Origin: Membranipora membranacea
Taxonomy: Eukaryota; Bryozoa; Gymnolaemata; Cheilostomatida; Membraniporidae
Assembly (NCBI GenBank): GCA_914767715.1
Contig: OU612072.1
Coordinates: forward strand, 23,436,001-23,500,000
Length of the DNA: 64,000 nt
Direction of reading: 5' to 3'
How positions within the stretch are numbered: the first letter of the stretch is position 1; every line of letters starts with the position of its first letter. The translations under genes and the position numbers were made by a program. Positions 25,201 to 43,997 of this stretch are shown here, piece by piece. A model generated the notes under the pieces. It was not told the origin of the DNA, searched no databases, and saw nothing but the letters and a program-made list of their open reading frames with translations.

Positions 25201-26132
25201 TCAAGTACAATCCAATAAGACATCGTAGATAGTGTTGCTTCCCCTCTAAGTCCCAACGAAGGATAAACCTGTACAGCAGAAGCGGCTTAAAATGATCTCA
25301 ATTTCTATCAAACTTGATCTCATCTTTGTTAAGTCATGTGCCATAGGGGGGGGGGGGAGGGTTGCAGTTCTGTATGATGGTAAGCTATTATTGTTTATGA
25401 TTTTTACAGATGGTAAGATATTAGTACACTGTCGAGTAGGTGCTAGTAGATCAGCTACTATAGTGCTCGCTTATCTAATGCTCAAACATAACAAGACTGT
25501 CACTGAGGCTACAACTATAGTCAGGTGAGTGTATGATCAGGAGGGGGTACCTATCCCTACCCATGCTTTGTGAGATGATGTAGGAGAAGATGAGTATTAA
25601 AATAAATTAAATTTGGCCATAACTATCCACTATGTTATTACTTATCTAAGTTAAGCTGCTTTTCCTAGCGGCTACTTTAGAGTAGTTGCATGATATGGCT
25701 AGCTTTTTCCATTGTATAGTAAGTGAAGCAAATAATAGTGCTCAAACAGTTTCATTCATCTCTTCGACCTCTTGATATTTTGTAACAATGATACATACTT
25801 TCTGAGGTTATGTTAACTTATGTACCAAATAAATCCTGCATCATTTGATAACATGGGAATGGTCAAGCTCCCTACACTCATGGTCGGAATATAGTTTGAT
25901 AAGTAAGGTGGAAAAGGCAATATACCTTGTGGGAGTTGATTAATACCAATCTATCGATGAAATAAATATAAGCAGGACTGCTGGCAGCCTTGTACTCTAC
26001 TCTTTTTGCAGGGCAAAGCGAGAAATAGGACCAAATACAGGATTTTTACGTCAGCTTTGTGAACTTCAGGAGATGATAGATCACGGTGATCTCAAGAATA
26101 AGAGGAACGCGGCAGCCTGTCTCCTCTCATGA
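22249..26132 (+). CDS. DUSP3-like: Atypical dual-specificity protein phosphatase (VHR/DUSP3-like), five exons
   Basis: Exons 22249-22421, 24192-24325, 24889-24978, 25410-25524 and 26012-26132 join in frame into 210 residues. The active-site loop HCRVGASRS (HCxxGxxRS) places the catalytic Cys at 140 and the Arg at 146. The probable general acid is Asp108 in EGDDT, 32 residues before the Cys, the same spacing as Asp92/Cys124 in human VHR. Other family blocks are WPNLYIGE, THILNVA, NTNALMYRKVGITFLG, AYLMLKH and REIGPNTGFLRQLCEL. There is no MAPK-docking rhodanese domain, so it is atypical class (DUSP3, 13, 26, 27 group); the exact orthologue is uncertain. The first 40 residues are Ser-rich and charged with no targeting signal evident. 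A minisatellite and a palindrome follow the stop. Confidence 0.9.
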
Positions 26133-26257
26133 GTTACTCTGCCTGTCTGTCTGGGAGACGATGAGTTACCCTCCATAAAGACAAATCCCTAAAACTTATC
26201 ACCCTACGATCTCAGAAATAACAAAGAAGGCGATGATATCTCCTCTTGTATTAAATA

Positions 26258-26420
26258 TACTACTACCTAGTGCCATGATGTGGTAGGCCTACTACTACCT
26301 AGTGCCATGATGTGGTAGGACTACTACTACCTAGTGCCATGATGTGGTAGGCCTACTACTACCTAGTGCCATGATGTGGTAGGCCTACTACTACCTAGTG
26401 CCATGATGTGGTACTACTAC
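26258..26420. repeat. 32-bp minisatellite, five copies, after the phosphatase stop
   Basis: Units of tactactacctagtgccatg followed by atgtggtaggcc, period 32, at 26258, 26290, 26322, 26354 and 26386. It starts about 125 bases after the phosphatase stop codon, so it is probably in the 3' UTR. Copies are nearly identical, suggesting recent expansion. Confidence 0.9.
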
Positions 26421-26453
26421 TTTATTTAGTCACCATTACTTTTATCCTAGATG

Positions 26454-26571
26454 AAGTTTGATCCATTTTGCCAGCGTTGGAATTGCCCCGCCCCTCTACT
26501 GATACGCTGAAGTGAGTAGAGAGGGGGGGGGGGCAGGGGCAATTCCAACGCTGGCAAAATGGATCAAACTT
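26454..26571. mobile_element. 118-bp near-perfect palindromic MITE
   Basis: Left arm aagtttgatccattttgcca, then gcgttggaattgcccc; the right arm is its exact inverse (ggggcaattccaacgctggc, then aaaatggatcaaactt). The loop is GC-rich with a G run. Arms of about 36 bases are perfect, so the insertion or homogenisation is recent. A diverged relative (gatcaagtttcc ... cagctccaacgctgg ... ttgatcaaac) lies at about 23222-23313 inside the phosphatase gene. Confidence 0.85.
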
Positions 26572-27764
26572 GATTGACTTTTATCTTATATGCTACTTGG
26601 CTGCAGATTTTTGCCAAGTGACTTTTACTCTGAATAGTTGGGAGATTGAAGAGTTGGCAGTACCTCCCATATGATACCAATAGGTTTTCCCTATAATTGA
26701 TATTATTTTTCGAGCCTTTAAGGATCCCTGATGAATGATAATCTTCTCTTAATCATGTTTTCAGTAAAAAGTCCACAAGTTGACATTTGGGTTATTCACA
26801 CTATTTATTTTGCAAGTCTAACGGATCATATATATATATATTCCATTTTTATTCGAGAGAAGAATAAGGTACCCAGAAAGTATATCATTACAAGTGTTCA
26901 TAGCAGACACAACAGCTCAAAAATATCAAATTTAATATATTATTATTATGTATTTTAGTAAAGTAAAATATGCTCAAAGAGTGTCTAATTTATTATTCCA
27001 TTCAATATGCATTTCAGCGTCCTCAAGTCATTTTTGATTCATGTTATTTATTTTAATTTATGTGACAAACCTTGTGTGGTGTAGCATTGATAATGAATTA
27101 GTATCTTAGTGTCAGGTTTTTTCTTTTTTTTACATGATTTGCAGATTTTTGTTGGCCAATCCTAGAACCAAAGTAATTTTTAATTATATATCAATATATA
27201 CATGCCTCGATATTGTCCCCATGAATAAATGTTATCACTATCTTATACCCTATTTTAATTGGCAGACAATATCATTCTGGACGGATGATTTCCATACTGT
27301 GCCAAAGAAACTGCGGCAAAAGTTGGGGGAGGAAAAGAGAATAAATGATATTGTTTTGTATTTGGAGAATTGATTGGTTTACCATATTATAAGGTATTCA
27401 CTAGAAGACCGAGACAAACGATTTGTAAAATCAGGGAGAATGGAAAAATATATGAAGCGAAAATAAAAATAGTCTAATTAAACATTACTCACAACCGAGA
27501 TGATCCAGATAACTTTGTCTGAGATGTGATCATGTTGATACATGGTTGATACATGATACAGGTCAAAATCAATTAATCAACTATGGAACCAACTACATGC
27601 AAGGAGTTGCAAACTCCCAGCTTGTACACCCTCCCTCTTGTACATATAAATGCAAATTTCGAAAAAAATTATAAGAAGTTGTCCTCACTTTGAATAAGGT
27701 GTCACATGAAGATTTCACAAACTTTTTCATTTCTTATTCTTTTCCGGTCTGCAGATTGCAGTTG
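26572..27764. other. Intergenic spacer between phosphatase and PSMC6
   Basis: AT-rich, no gene recognised. Open frames at about 26731 and 27134 have low-complexity composition and no splice context. The PSMC6 promoter should lie at its right end. Confidence 0.4.
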
Positions 27765-27783
27765 ATGAAAGAAAAAACAAGAA

Positions 27784-27794
<11 letters not shown>
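27765..27794 (+). promoter_or_regulatory. Possible overlapping upstream ORF in the PSMC6 leader
   Basis: An ATG at 27765, 19 bases upstream of the PSMC6 start and out of frame, opens nine codons ending at TGA (27792-27794), so it overlaps the main start codon. It matters only if the transcript begins upstream of 27765; an acceptor-like ctgcag ends at about 27754, suggesting that this may be exon sequence. Confidence 0.35.
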
Positions 27795-33357
<5,563 letters not shown>

Positions 33358-33467
33358 TCGCTAGTGTAGATATTCAAGTTGTATAATTTGTTAGGACGCC
33401 TGTATGTAATATAAAAAAATGTAAAATGATGAAACTTTACTTTGTGGGTAAAATGTTTCTATCAGCA

Positions 33468-33473
33468 AATAAA
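33468..33473 (+). terminator. Probable polyadenylation signal of PSMC6
   Basis: An AATAAA hexamer lies about 110 bases after the PSMC6 stop, in the sequence gcaaataaaaaaatatatc. It is the first canonical signal downstream of the gene. Confidence 0.6.
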
Positions 33474-34195
33474 AAAATATATCTATTCATAGATTAAAGT
33501 TCAGTTTTATTACATTCCTATGCATTTTCTGAGGGCTGCATTCCTAGTATTAAAGGTGGCACAATTTCCATCTATGGTCCATGGAGTGAAGCATATGAAT
33601 GGATAAAAAATGGTGTTTCCAACTGCCAAGAAATGAGTATGTGAGTTTACCAATTGACAATGCAGAAAAGCTAACACATACATGTAGTTATGTAAATAGG
33701 GGTAATGCTCAAGGAGGTTAGAGAGGACCTAAATGTTTGGTTGTACAGGGCTCTTATGACTGTAAACAATATTTTGCGCTTTTCCATGATGAAATGCAGC
33801 ATCAAGGATATATCTGTAGTCGTGAGGGTTTCTTGATTGAGATTAGCTCTCTGTAATAATGTGAGACAACAACAAAATCCTTTGAGCAAGGAATATAACT
33901 GGAAACATAAAGAAGCAAAGCAAGATCCTGACGGCAATGACAATCCAGAAAACACCTGTAAATGTGATGGTGAATTAAGTTTACTGGAACCAGGGAGTTT
34001 GTACCTAATTCCCAGCTCAAGGATGCAATATAGAGTTGTCTCTCCCAGTATATAGTAATTTATTGTCCTCTCATGTTTTTGTGTTTAGCACCCAGTCTTT
34101 CTCTCACTGATACATCAGATGGGCAGGGCAGCTAATCCCGAACATGAAAACTTGTGTCAAATCCAGCGACTCAACTTAAGCCATTGCTGTCTACG

Positions 34196-37100
34196 GCAGA
34201 CGAGCTGCGCCAGGGGAGAAAATAATTTCAGATGGCGCAGCTCGGCTAGAGGCAATTTATGTGTGGCGCAGCTCGGCTAGTTTCAAAGTTTGTTACCAAG
34301 AGCACATGATTCCCAATATTGATAGACTTGTAAAAACTTGCTCATCTGTCGGAACTGATAAAAGAGCGGGAATTTATCACAGCTCTATTGTTCAAGATGT
34401 AGCTGAAAAAGCAAGAGGACTATTTTACATAAGTTGAACTAGGAGTGGCAGTCACAGCAGGCAGTCACAGTCAGTGTTTGAGAAGTTGCTTGACTTTCCC
34501 TACCTACTATGATATGGCTGTAAGTATAGTATAGTATTCTTCACAATAAGGTATGAAAGTTATATTACTAAGGTAGTGATTAAGTATCATCATCATGTGA
34601 AGGAATGATTGGATTGGATGTGTTGATCATTTAAATAGGGCTACTTACTACTTCTACTTGTTGTACTACCTACTTCTCTCTTCTACCAAGGAGTATCAGC
34701 TTCCCTGGATGCTCCTTGCTTCTACCACTCACATCATTGCATTTTCTTATTTTGGTTGGTTGGGGCTCTAGTCTATTGTGTGGGTGCACCAACAAAGCAA
34801 TGAGCTGCCCAATGTTTTGATAGTTGGTATTGATGTTGATGAAATATGTATCAATCAAGAGTGACTACTCACACTCACAGGCTACCTAGTACTAGTACTA
34901 CAGGCTGCTACTGAGTGAGGAATGGTCACAGGCCTACTCCAACATCGGGGTCAATGGCAGTTAGTATTTGACTGCCCTTATGGTTTTTTTGTTGTTTGAA
35001 ACCCAACCAGGGGGGGGGAGGGCAGTCAAACATTGCCACAAACCAACCCAGGCTTTGGAGTAACTCGTGTATACAGTGTATACAATGCAAGGTGTATAGT
35101 CATGTCTGCTAGATGTAGGGCATATACTGCAAGCGTAGAGAGGGCTTTAGAGCTCATCAAGTTACTTTGTTTAAAGTTTGACTGTGATTGATGTGTCAGT
35201 AATCTGTCCAAATAACATTTTTGTATGTTTACATGTTTTATTTTACAGCCTGTATGATTATGAAGGAGCATTTTAGAGATTAACCAGAGATAAGCCATAG
35301 GAATCATATGCAATCATCAATAGACTGACTTAATCTTTGATCCCGTATAAACCTCAACATGTATCAGGATTGCATTGGTAAGACCAAGGAGTTAGAGGGA
35401 ACTTCTTGGTAAGACAGTGGCTGGTTCACTTAGCCGGATTTAAGATGCTGAGACTTCGCCAAGTAAAAGTATTTTCCTATGAACAACTAGAGATCCATGA
35501 GATTTTATACACAATAATAATGCCATAGCACAGCTCATCTCCTAGTCTTGCAACATCTAACTGTAAGTTGTAGATGATAATTCAATGTCAAGCATGCGAC
35601 TTCAGTTAGTATCCAATGCTGTTGATAGTGATACCTAGGGAGTTTTTGCGGTAACAATTAGATGAACAAACTTCATCAGGGTGCTTGGTCACTGGGTGCA
35701 AGCCCCAGAGAACTGAGAAGAAGGTTCATTGCGTAAGGCAGTCCTCGCACCCTGCTATACTCTGCTTAAATCTATCAATAATAACCAGATCAAATGATTC
35801 ACAGTGTTTTGTGCTGATCATTTTTATTTTTAGGTACATTGAATATAATATGTATAACGGCCACAGGTATTCTGGCTCGCAGTCACATTGATCCAACTTT
35901 TTTGGGTCAAACCAAACGCATATTCTTACTCCAACTTTGGAGAGTGATAGTAAGTCCTTGGGTGAACAAAAGATATCAGGGAGTATGTATGATCAAGGAG
36001 TTGGGGACAAAATATAACATTTGTCCCTAACTCCCTGGTATGATTGTATCAGACATATGAGTTGTCCTCTCAACTAAAATCAATCCTCCTCCCAAGGTAG
36101 TCTGGTCATTTAGCTCAATTAGACAATTTGTGCACAAATCGTTTACTCAGAATGCATAGGTATAGTTCTATCTATGAGAAAGTGATTTGGGAACGAGACC
36201 TAAGTAGGGCACCTAAGCTGTTTTTTATTCAATGAACTTTCAGTCACTGTTGACAAAATTCTCAGCGATCTATGCGTTCTTCTGTAGACTAAACAGCCAA
36301 GTCATATCATCCCTGCATGAATATAGATGGTAATACAGCTGTCACAAAAATGCGTCAAGTGAACTTTCTTTGGCATAGTATAAATATTATTGTGCTTAAA
36401 TTACGTTACACAAAACAAATAACGAAAAAAGAAATAAAGGAACCAGTTATGTCAGTTCCTCAACAACAAACAAACATGGTATGTAAGAAGAAAAAATAAA
36501 AATCTGACCAGAGAGAAAACTTTGATAATAATTTGGTACCCACTTACAGATTACAGTTGTCAAGTCAGTTCACCGATGTATTTGTTGTCTATTAGAACTC
36601 ACGATTGATTTGAATCAGCTTATCAGTGGCACTTTGGGCATTTACAATTCAAATGTGCTTGACTGCTTGAGGTCCTAAACTGATAACCTGACCCACAAGC
36701 AATCAAAAAAAACAATAGATACTAAGACCGAGGAGTTAGACTTCTGTAAAGAGGTCATCTGGGCTTCTTTGACGCACTACATTGCAGACTCGTATCTCAT
36801 GGTTGATCGGCAAGTTGCGTGTCGGCATATTGATCATCCAGATGACTTTATTTCCAACAATATTATGATAGACCACTGGGCCATAGGCTGGTTTTAATTT
36901 TGTTGTCATCACCTTGTCTTCAACCGTTCAGAAAGGGAAAATTATAATAGGATCAATTAATGCAGAAACCCAATGAGATGCTCAACTGTGAAAAAAAGTT
37001 CATATTCCTGGGTTAGAGATAGAACTAAGAGGTCATTGAATGAAAGAATTGAATGTAATGTGAAAGCCAAACATTGCTACATACCCAGACAGAGTAGGAC

Positions 37101-37778
37101 CATTGGATCATTGGCCTTGGGTCATAGATAGATAAGAAGATAGTAGTCTGCCAGTGAGGGTGCTGCTGCATCATCATCAACATTCCACCAATTCTTTGAC
37201 TCCCATTCACTGTAACAATGAGTGATTCAATGACAAAAATTAAATACATACATACATACATAGATTCTACAGATTGGTCCAGGAACTGTCTGTAGTGAAA
37301 GATCAAGGAGTGCTCCTAGCTAGTCCCTGCTGGTCGTTGGTAAGATAGATTGGTTGGTGACAATCAGAACAGTTCACCTGACAGACTCCTCTCCTCTGCA
37401 TATATCTTTTCTAAGGTGGCTCTATGTTTCGAATGTCTGGTAGTGATAACATTAAAAAGGTCACCTTTCAGTGCTCATGCCAGTGAGTGATGCTCTAACC
37501 TCAAAGTCTGGCCTATTATCAGACTCAGCTATCAAGATGGTGCAGACTTAGTTGTTAACAATCATACCTCCAAAACCCAAGTTGACTCTGACTTTTTCCG
37601 ACTGAGTAGTGACAGACTATCAAATTCATGAGTTGTGTTCTCATGGCTTCAAAATTTGAAACTAGCCGAGCTGCGCCACACATAAATTGCCTCTAGCCGA
37701 GCTGCGCCACATGTAAATTGCATGTAGCCGAGCTGCGCCATTCCGAATTATTTTTACCACATGGCGCAGCTCGTCTGC
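34196..37778. mobile_element. 3.6-kb segment bounded by about 100-bp terminal inverted repeats, possible non-autonomous DNA transposon
   Basis: Left end (34196-34291): gcagacgagctgcgcca, a short spacer, then repeated tggcgcagctcggcta units separated by gaggcaatttatgtg, ending tagtttcaaa. Right end (37653-37778): the same blocks inverted, with one extra unit, ending tggcgcagctcgtctgc. The match covers all of the left terminus. I find no clear target-site duplication. The 3.4 kb between holds only short open frames and no recognisable transposase, so it is either a non-autonomous element or two inverted copies of a smaller one. The right end stops 64 bases before the ATG of ACP6-like copy A, so it occupies that gene's promoter region. 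Confidence 0.65.
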
Positions 37779-37842
37779 AAAAAATATATCTATCCTTCAC
37801 ACATGTGGAAGTGTGGAACTGCCAGGTCAGACTGGTGCCAAG

Positions 37843-40800
37843 ATGCCTAGCAATGCAATAGGTAGACATCTTCTAGCTTCTATAGATCCGTTCAATGCTT
37901 CTGAAGGCTTAGATTCAGCTCTTAGTTATGCTTATTGCAGCTCTGCTGTTTCTTTCTTTTGGGCTGTGCTGCAGAAAAAGAGGTACAGGCTTAATTTATG
38001 CATGCTTAGTTAGTATTACTAGGTAGTTAGCTAATTCCTAATTATGTTGACTGTTTTCTGTGTCTCTGGATGGGGCTTGGCATATGTTAATTTCTGCTTA
38101 GTTGAGTGATTATCCCATGTTTTTTATGCGGATATGGTTTCAGTCTAATCCAATGTTGTGTTTACAAGAAGTTGGTCTGGCCAGGGAGGGAGGGTTGGTC
38201 TTGCTGCCAGTCTAGATCTCATTATGAACCATGTGTTCTTTCTTGCACTGGATTTCAACTAGCTTTGGCTTGTTGTGCTCCAAACTCATGAAGATAAGTA
38301 ACTAAGTAACTACCTGACAATAACATGCATTGGTCTTTGTGTAGTCTTTAATGTTGTCGGAGATCAATAACTATTGCTGAATTTAGATTGGAAACAGAAT
38401 AATCTTTTAACAACATTTATTCAACTCATGAACTGGGGATAAGCTCCATTGCACAGCGACTCTCTGTAGTCAAAGAAGGTCTGTTGTAAGAAATACTGAT
38501 CACTACAATTATTTTATTCAAAAAAACATTAACCAGTAGAGTGGTTGAACTGTCAATCCATGTGTGGTCAACCGATAGTGGTAGTAATATAAACTGGTGT
38601 TGAGTACCCACACTGACGCTAATTAAGAAGCATACACAGACAGCTTGCATTGTGAGTCTTGTTACAGAAGGAGACATGTTGAGACACGGGAGGATAACTG
38701 CTATCAGCTGAGAAGAAGAATAGAATCTCAGCTGTCAGCTAAAGCAGCTTGTGAGGAAGTAGAGAATACTATTGACTATACTCTGGTACAAGCTCAGGTC
38801 AGATATATTATATAACATGTTAAAAATCATGTTTGTAGGATCTGGCCAGTTTTGCAGCTTTTTCTCTATCAGTTTCATTCGCATGTCATGTCTACAATAT
38901 GCACTTAACTCCACCGATCACCAATCAGGTACACATCTATACTTGCAAGATCAAGTGTAACAATTCAGAAAGTATGTGATAACCATAAGCACAAGTGTTT
39001 ACATAAATTGATGCAGAGAAAGCTTTATTTTCTGATCAGGTCTTAGGGGAAAAATGGTATGAAACAAAGCTTTTCCTAGCAGCGCTGTTCGGCTCATTGT
39101 CAGTTGTCAAAATTTCCAATATTACCACCCCAAAGGTAATATGCTGCTGTTTTTTCATATCCAGGTGCTAGTTAGACATGGAGCCCGCACGCCGATAAAT
39201 CTCTTACCAAACTTTGCTGAGGCTCGATATGATAAGAACTTATTCAGAGGGACGCTCTCTCACACTGAATTTGACTTTGATGTTTATCATATGTCAGGAA
39301 CTAAAGCTGAGGGCCTCTCTAACACTCTCATCAATAGGAGGTAATAACCCTCAACTCATTAATGTTAACTATACTAAGAACAATTCGTGTCAATTGATCA
39401 TTCACATTTTCATGAGACATAATTGTACTTACCTTTCCGTAATGAGACGAAATATTACATGTATACGCGAAGAGTATGTGTGAACGAATCACTTTGTTTT
39501 TTACTTTATTTAATAGATACAAGAGGGTATTAGAAGGAGGTATCCATCTGGGTATGCTGACCACAGTAGGGAAGCAGCAATGTTATGAGTTAGGCTTAAA
39601 TCTGAAGAGGAGATATATGTACAAATATAAACTACTCAATCCACAGGTAAACTAACGCCAAAAATTGTAGAAACAACATAAAAATAAAACATTTAGATTG
39701 ATCCTAAACTTATAACCCATACATGTGATTGATATACTGTTCTGCGCATCACTATCTTGTCTACAGGCCATTCTGTTGGACACTTGAGATTCTTTTTCTA
39801 CAATTTGTGTCATAGAATGGCCTTGTTATTGCTTGTGTTGCGCATGACAAATTTTTATCTGTCATGTTATTAATGTAAAGTTTGATACGCAGGATGAGAT
39901 GATCTACCCTGTTTCTCATAATATACACATTCGTCTGCTTCTTACTTATCAGTTTACAGAGAATGAAGTATACATGAGATCTACTTATATACTGAGAACT
40001 ATAGAATCCCTACAAGGAGTGGTATCAGGATTATATGGTGTAGATCAGCTCAATTCTGCTAAACCTAAGGTAGCTATCACTCTAACACTAAAGTAGCTAT
40101 CACTCTAAACCTAAGGCAACTAACAGTGTGTATGAAACCCAGAGTTTGTGATATGAGCACATTCTTTGATATCTTGCCATGCCTGACGTGACTGTTCCTT
40201 TTTCCCGACCCAAATTAGTGGAACAGGTTTGGTTATAACTGAAAAAGACTAACATAGACTCCATTTTCATTCAATGAACACTTAGTTGACTCATTCTCTC
40301 GCTATGTGACTTTTCTTTGTTTAGCCCCGAGTTGAGACGTTGTACTATAATGAGGAGTACTTGTATCCTAATGCATTTATATGTGAGTGTCTGAAAGAGA
40401 TAGCTAATCACGGAAATAGGAATCTCAACCAATATCATCCAGGCAGGAAGGTATGTACATAATTATATACAGTGCACTCCACTTCAATCAAACCTCTTGG
40501 GGGCCAAAACATTTTTTCCTTATTAATGCATTGAGTTTTGGCTCAAAGAACCAAATTTCCATGTCTGAATTAACAGGAGTTCTGAATTAAAAAGTCTGAA
40601 TTAATAGGAGTACACTATACCAGGGCGGCTGTGACAATTGTAGTTGGCTACTGTCCATTTTGTCTAGTGCATTTAGGTGGAAAATACACAAAAACTATAT
40701 TAATAAGTTCTCATACTATAGACATATCAGGTTATGTAAAAATAGCCATTTTGAAAATAAAGCAGAGACAGAATAATTCAATCCTTGCGGATAATGGTTG

Positions 40801-43348
40801 AATTGTGTTGATATAGAAGAGCAAGATCTTTGAAATAAGTAGGAGTTGTCCGCCCAATGGCATAAGATGGATAACTCCTAGTTTAGCACAGCGTTACAAA
40901 TGTCTTTTCTCATCTATATCAATTTAATGACGTGATTTTTATCCAGGAGCTATTAAATAAAATCACTGAAGCAATAGAGTATGATAACTCACACGAGGAG
41001 CTGGATATTGTAGCCATGAGGGACGATCTCATAGCCCGAGACGCACACAGTCAGATTATACCTGCGCCATTACAGCAATTCTTTTCTCAGATACAAGAGG
41101 AGGTAATAATATATAACTGATATTGTTTCATGAGCCAAAGTTTGGAGCTTCTCTGGTTTTTGTGATGTTCTTTCTAATAATAGAATAGAGCAGTCATTCA
41201 CATGTAGGGCACCTTAGAAATTTTAATTAATTTTCAATTGTCCAGTCACATATGTTGTGCCCGTGGCTGACTGAAATGCCTAGTCTACAGCGTGCCTATT
41301 ATCTTACATCTACCATGCATGTAGATGAAGCTATATTCATCTTGCCTCAATTTGACTGTCCACCCGCAGGCATGCCACCCCACTACCCTACCACATTGAA
41401 TTAGAGATCATAAGAATATAGACTAAATGTGTTGAACATTGTTTTATGTTTTGTGTTATTTAATCCAATACCGTAATCTGTTGATCCTAAGCTCACTATG
41501 TAGTGATTTTTTCTTTAGTCAACTAAAGAATTTGTACAGAAGGTAGTAGGAAAGCCTGAGGATAGAGCAGCAGGTCTAATGCTCGCTCTCGGACCTTTTC
41601 ATCACATGCTTATCAACAACTTTAAACTAGCCACTCAAGGTCTGTAACCACAGAAACATTGACACTCTGTTCCATTCATTTAGAATACCAATATCCAGGG
41701 TTTGGAATACCAGGGGTATTAGGTCTAACTCTTACACAAATGCCAACTGATTTCTATTTTAACTTTTATTGCAAATCTTTAAGTTGGCCAACCTGCGTCT
41801 GTAGCTCACTGGCGTTTGTCTTTATTAGCTGACAGATTTCCGTTCACTCAAATAGTATTTCACAATGATATCTGCATCAATAGTGTTGCTGTTTCAGCCG
41901 AGTATGAACGCTGTTCCCCTCCACTGTCAACTCTTACACAATCCTGACACCTTCATACTGAATAATGAGACTGAATGAATTATCTTCGGTTTCATATTTC
42001 TAATACATTCTTTCTCCTCACAGGAAGCACCAAAGTCCGAAAGTTACACCTGTACTCCAGTCATGATAACATGGTTATGCCTCTGCTGGTAGCTATGGGA
42101 TGTTACGAGGAATGGCCTCCCTTTGCATGTTACATAGCTTATGAACTATATAAACATAAGAAAACTGGGGAGTATTATATAAAAGTCATCTATAATGATA
42201 AGGTAGGCTGTAAGATTATTAGTCTATTTAGTCTCTATCTATCTGAGTGGAGTTTCTGGCCAGTTCCAGTTGCACTTGAATCAGATATTTCTCGATTAGT
42301 AGAGCTTTTGATTTTAATTGTAGAAATATACATAAATATGTATATATATATATATATATATGGATTATATTTTCCAAGGTCAGCTCCTAACTTAGGAGAT
42401 CTGAGTTGCCTTTGTTACGCAGGTACTCATCTTTTTTAAAAGTAGCCGTGTGAGGGGCAAGATCTGACTAATGATATCTTCTAACAGTCCAATTTTCTTG
42501 CATTTTGAGTTGCTTCCCCTGGAGCCGCTGGGTCATCATTTGAATGGTAACCACTCATAATGCAGAAAAAAAACGATTGAATTCGATCTTGGTCTTACAA
42601 GTTGCTGTGAAGAGAAGAATCATGATTTAAGTTATCGGTATATCTTGTTGAATTACTCTCATACTTTATTTTTACTTCTATTTCTTAGTTCTAATTAATT
42701 TATCACTGAACCATGCACACGTATCCTTGCAAAACTGACCATAACCCTCAAACCCACAGATTCACCCTCAAATCCACGAATCAACCAACAACAGATACGA
42801 ATCTACCCTCACAAGACACACACAAAGCATGGCAATGATTGAACCTATTTTTATCATGTTAATGTATGACTGATTAAACAGTTTACCCTTAATATTACAG
42901 GATTTGACGTTACCTGGTAAAAGCTCACCTATGATCACACTCTCTGAGTTCACAGACTTTCTCGCTCCCTTCATTCTCTCAGTAAAAGACTGGCAGTACA
43001 AATGTAAAAATAGCAGAGTAAGTTTTCCCTCCAATTATTTTCCAGATTAATTTTTGCCTGTGGGAATCCATCTACTACCCTCCTTGTAAATTATTTGGCT
43101 TCATCCTCATTTGTCCACATCAAGGATTTCTTGAAATCCTTGTCCACATAGTAAGAAGGTTGCATAATATTATGTGCTATTTATAGTTTATCATGTAGTA
43201 GTTGGATTCATTACCGGTTTTGTTTCAGGCCAGTATAGAAGCGCCACCTGTTGAGCATTCCTTACATTTTGGGATTGACGACTCCAAATTAAAACCAAGT
43301 ATCGAAGAGAAAGAAGAAGAATCTGGTCAAGCACCTGCCGGCATGTGA
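37843..43348 (+). CDS. ACP6-like: ACP6-like histidine acid phosphatase, tandem copy A, eleven exons
   Basis: Exons 37843-37982, 38671-38797, 39165-39340, 39517-39646, 39953-40069, 40325-40450, 40947-41102, 41519-41639, 42024-42202, 42901-43017 and 43229-43348 join in frame into 502 residues. Catalytic RHGARTP is at 93-99 (His94 forms the phosphohistidine) and the HD proton-donor pair is at 378-379 in LYSSHDNM. Blocks such as TTVGKQQCYELG, EVYMRSTYILRTIES, GPFHHML and WPPFACYIAYELY match ACP6 (lysophosphatidic acid phosphatase) better than phytases or prostatic acid phosphatase; substrate is inferred. Human ACP6 is 428 residues; the extra length is N-terminal and a Glu-rich tail (IEEKEEESGQAPAGM). 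The N-terminus has a hydrophobic patch (SFFWAVL) followed by basic residues. The frame is open upstream of the ATG, so an earlier start exon is possible. Confidence 0.9.
40468..40619. mobile_element. About 150-bp MITE-like element in an intron of copy A
   Basis: Ends are roughly inverted: tacagtgcactcc on the left and ggagtacactata on the right (three mismatches). The interior has direct repeats of tctgaattaa(c/t)aggagt. The flanking TA may be the target site, as in Tc1/mariner-type elements. It lies in the intron between exons 6 and 7. Confidence 0.5.
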
Positions 43349-43423
43349 GCCAATCAGAATCCTCTGAATAATCTAGGAATGACCTCCCACATAAAAACTC
43401 CAGATGACCTCTAGTCAATATGC

Positions 43424-43429
43424 AATAAA
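43424..43429 (+). terminator. Probable polyadenylation signal of ACP6-like copy A
   Basis: AATAAA occurs 75 bases after the copy A stop; a second AATAAA lies near 43655. Copy B starts about 570 bases further on, so the tandem genes have separate 3' ends available. Confidence 0.55.
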
Positions 43430-43997
43430 CAAAGTTCTATTTTATATCATGTTAGTTCATCTAATGCAATAATGAAATCATTGAGACTCAGATTATTAGA
43501 TATTTTTACTTTTACAAGGAGGGTGCTTCGTGTGATGTCAGAAAATAACAGAAAAATTATGTTCTAAACAAATTTCCAGATATCCAGTAGTACTCTCTTT
43601 TGTGAATTGTGACATGGAAGCCACGTACAACCTGATTGTTATTGCGGACTCAGTACAAATAAATTAAGCCTTCAAACATTTGTTGATGTGTGAATATATT
43701 TTAATCTGATTGCCAATCAAGATTCATCAATACCTAATTATGTAATAGGATTTGTTACCATAAATGAATATTGACCGCCTCTATATATCATGAACGAAAG
43801 TTGCCTTCTTCTGCTTTTGAAAATAGCTTACACTCCTCAGATTTTTATAGCAGAGTGTAAGGGAGGGTTCCCCAAAATTCGTCAATCAATTATCACAGCA
43901 GCTGGAGTTCAACATTTTGTTGCTCTTGCAAAAAGGATTTTTCCACCATCAATGCCAAGTTGAGGGTTAGGTGCCTCTGGACAACTCCGGAGACAAG

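Noticed and set aside
42203-42439. Read-through frame after exon 9 of ACP6-like copy A
   Set aside because: It passes a good donor (AAG|gtaggc) into low-complexity (TA)n sequence, and copy B splices at the same point.
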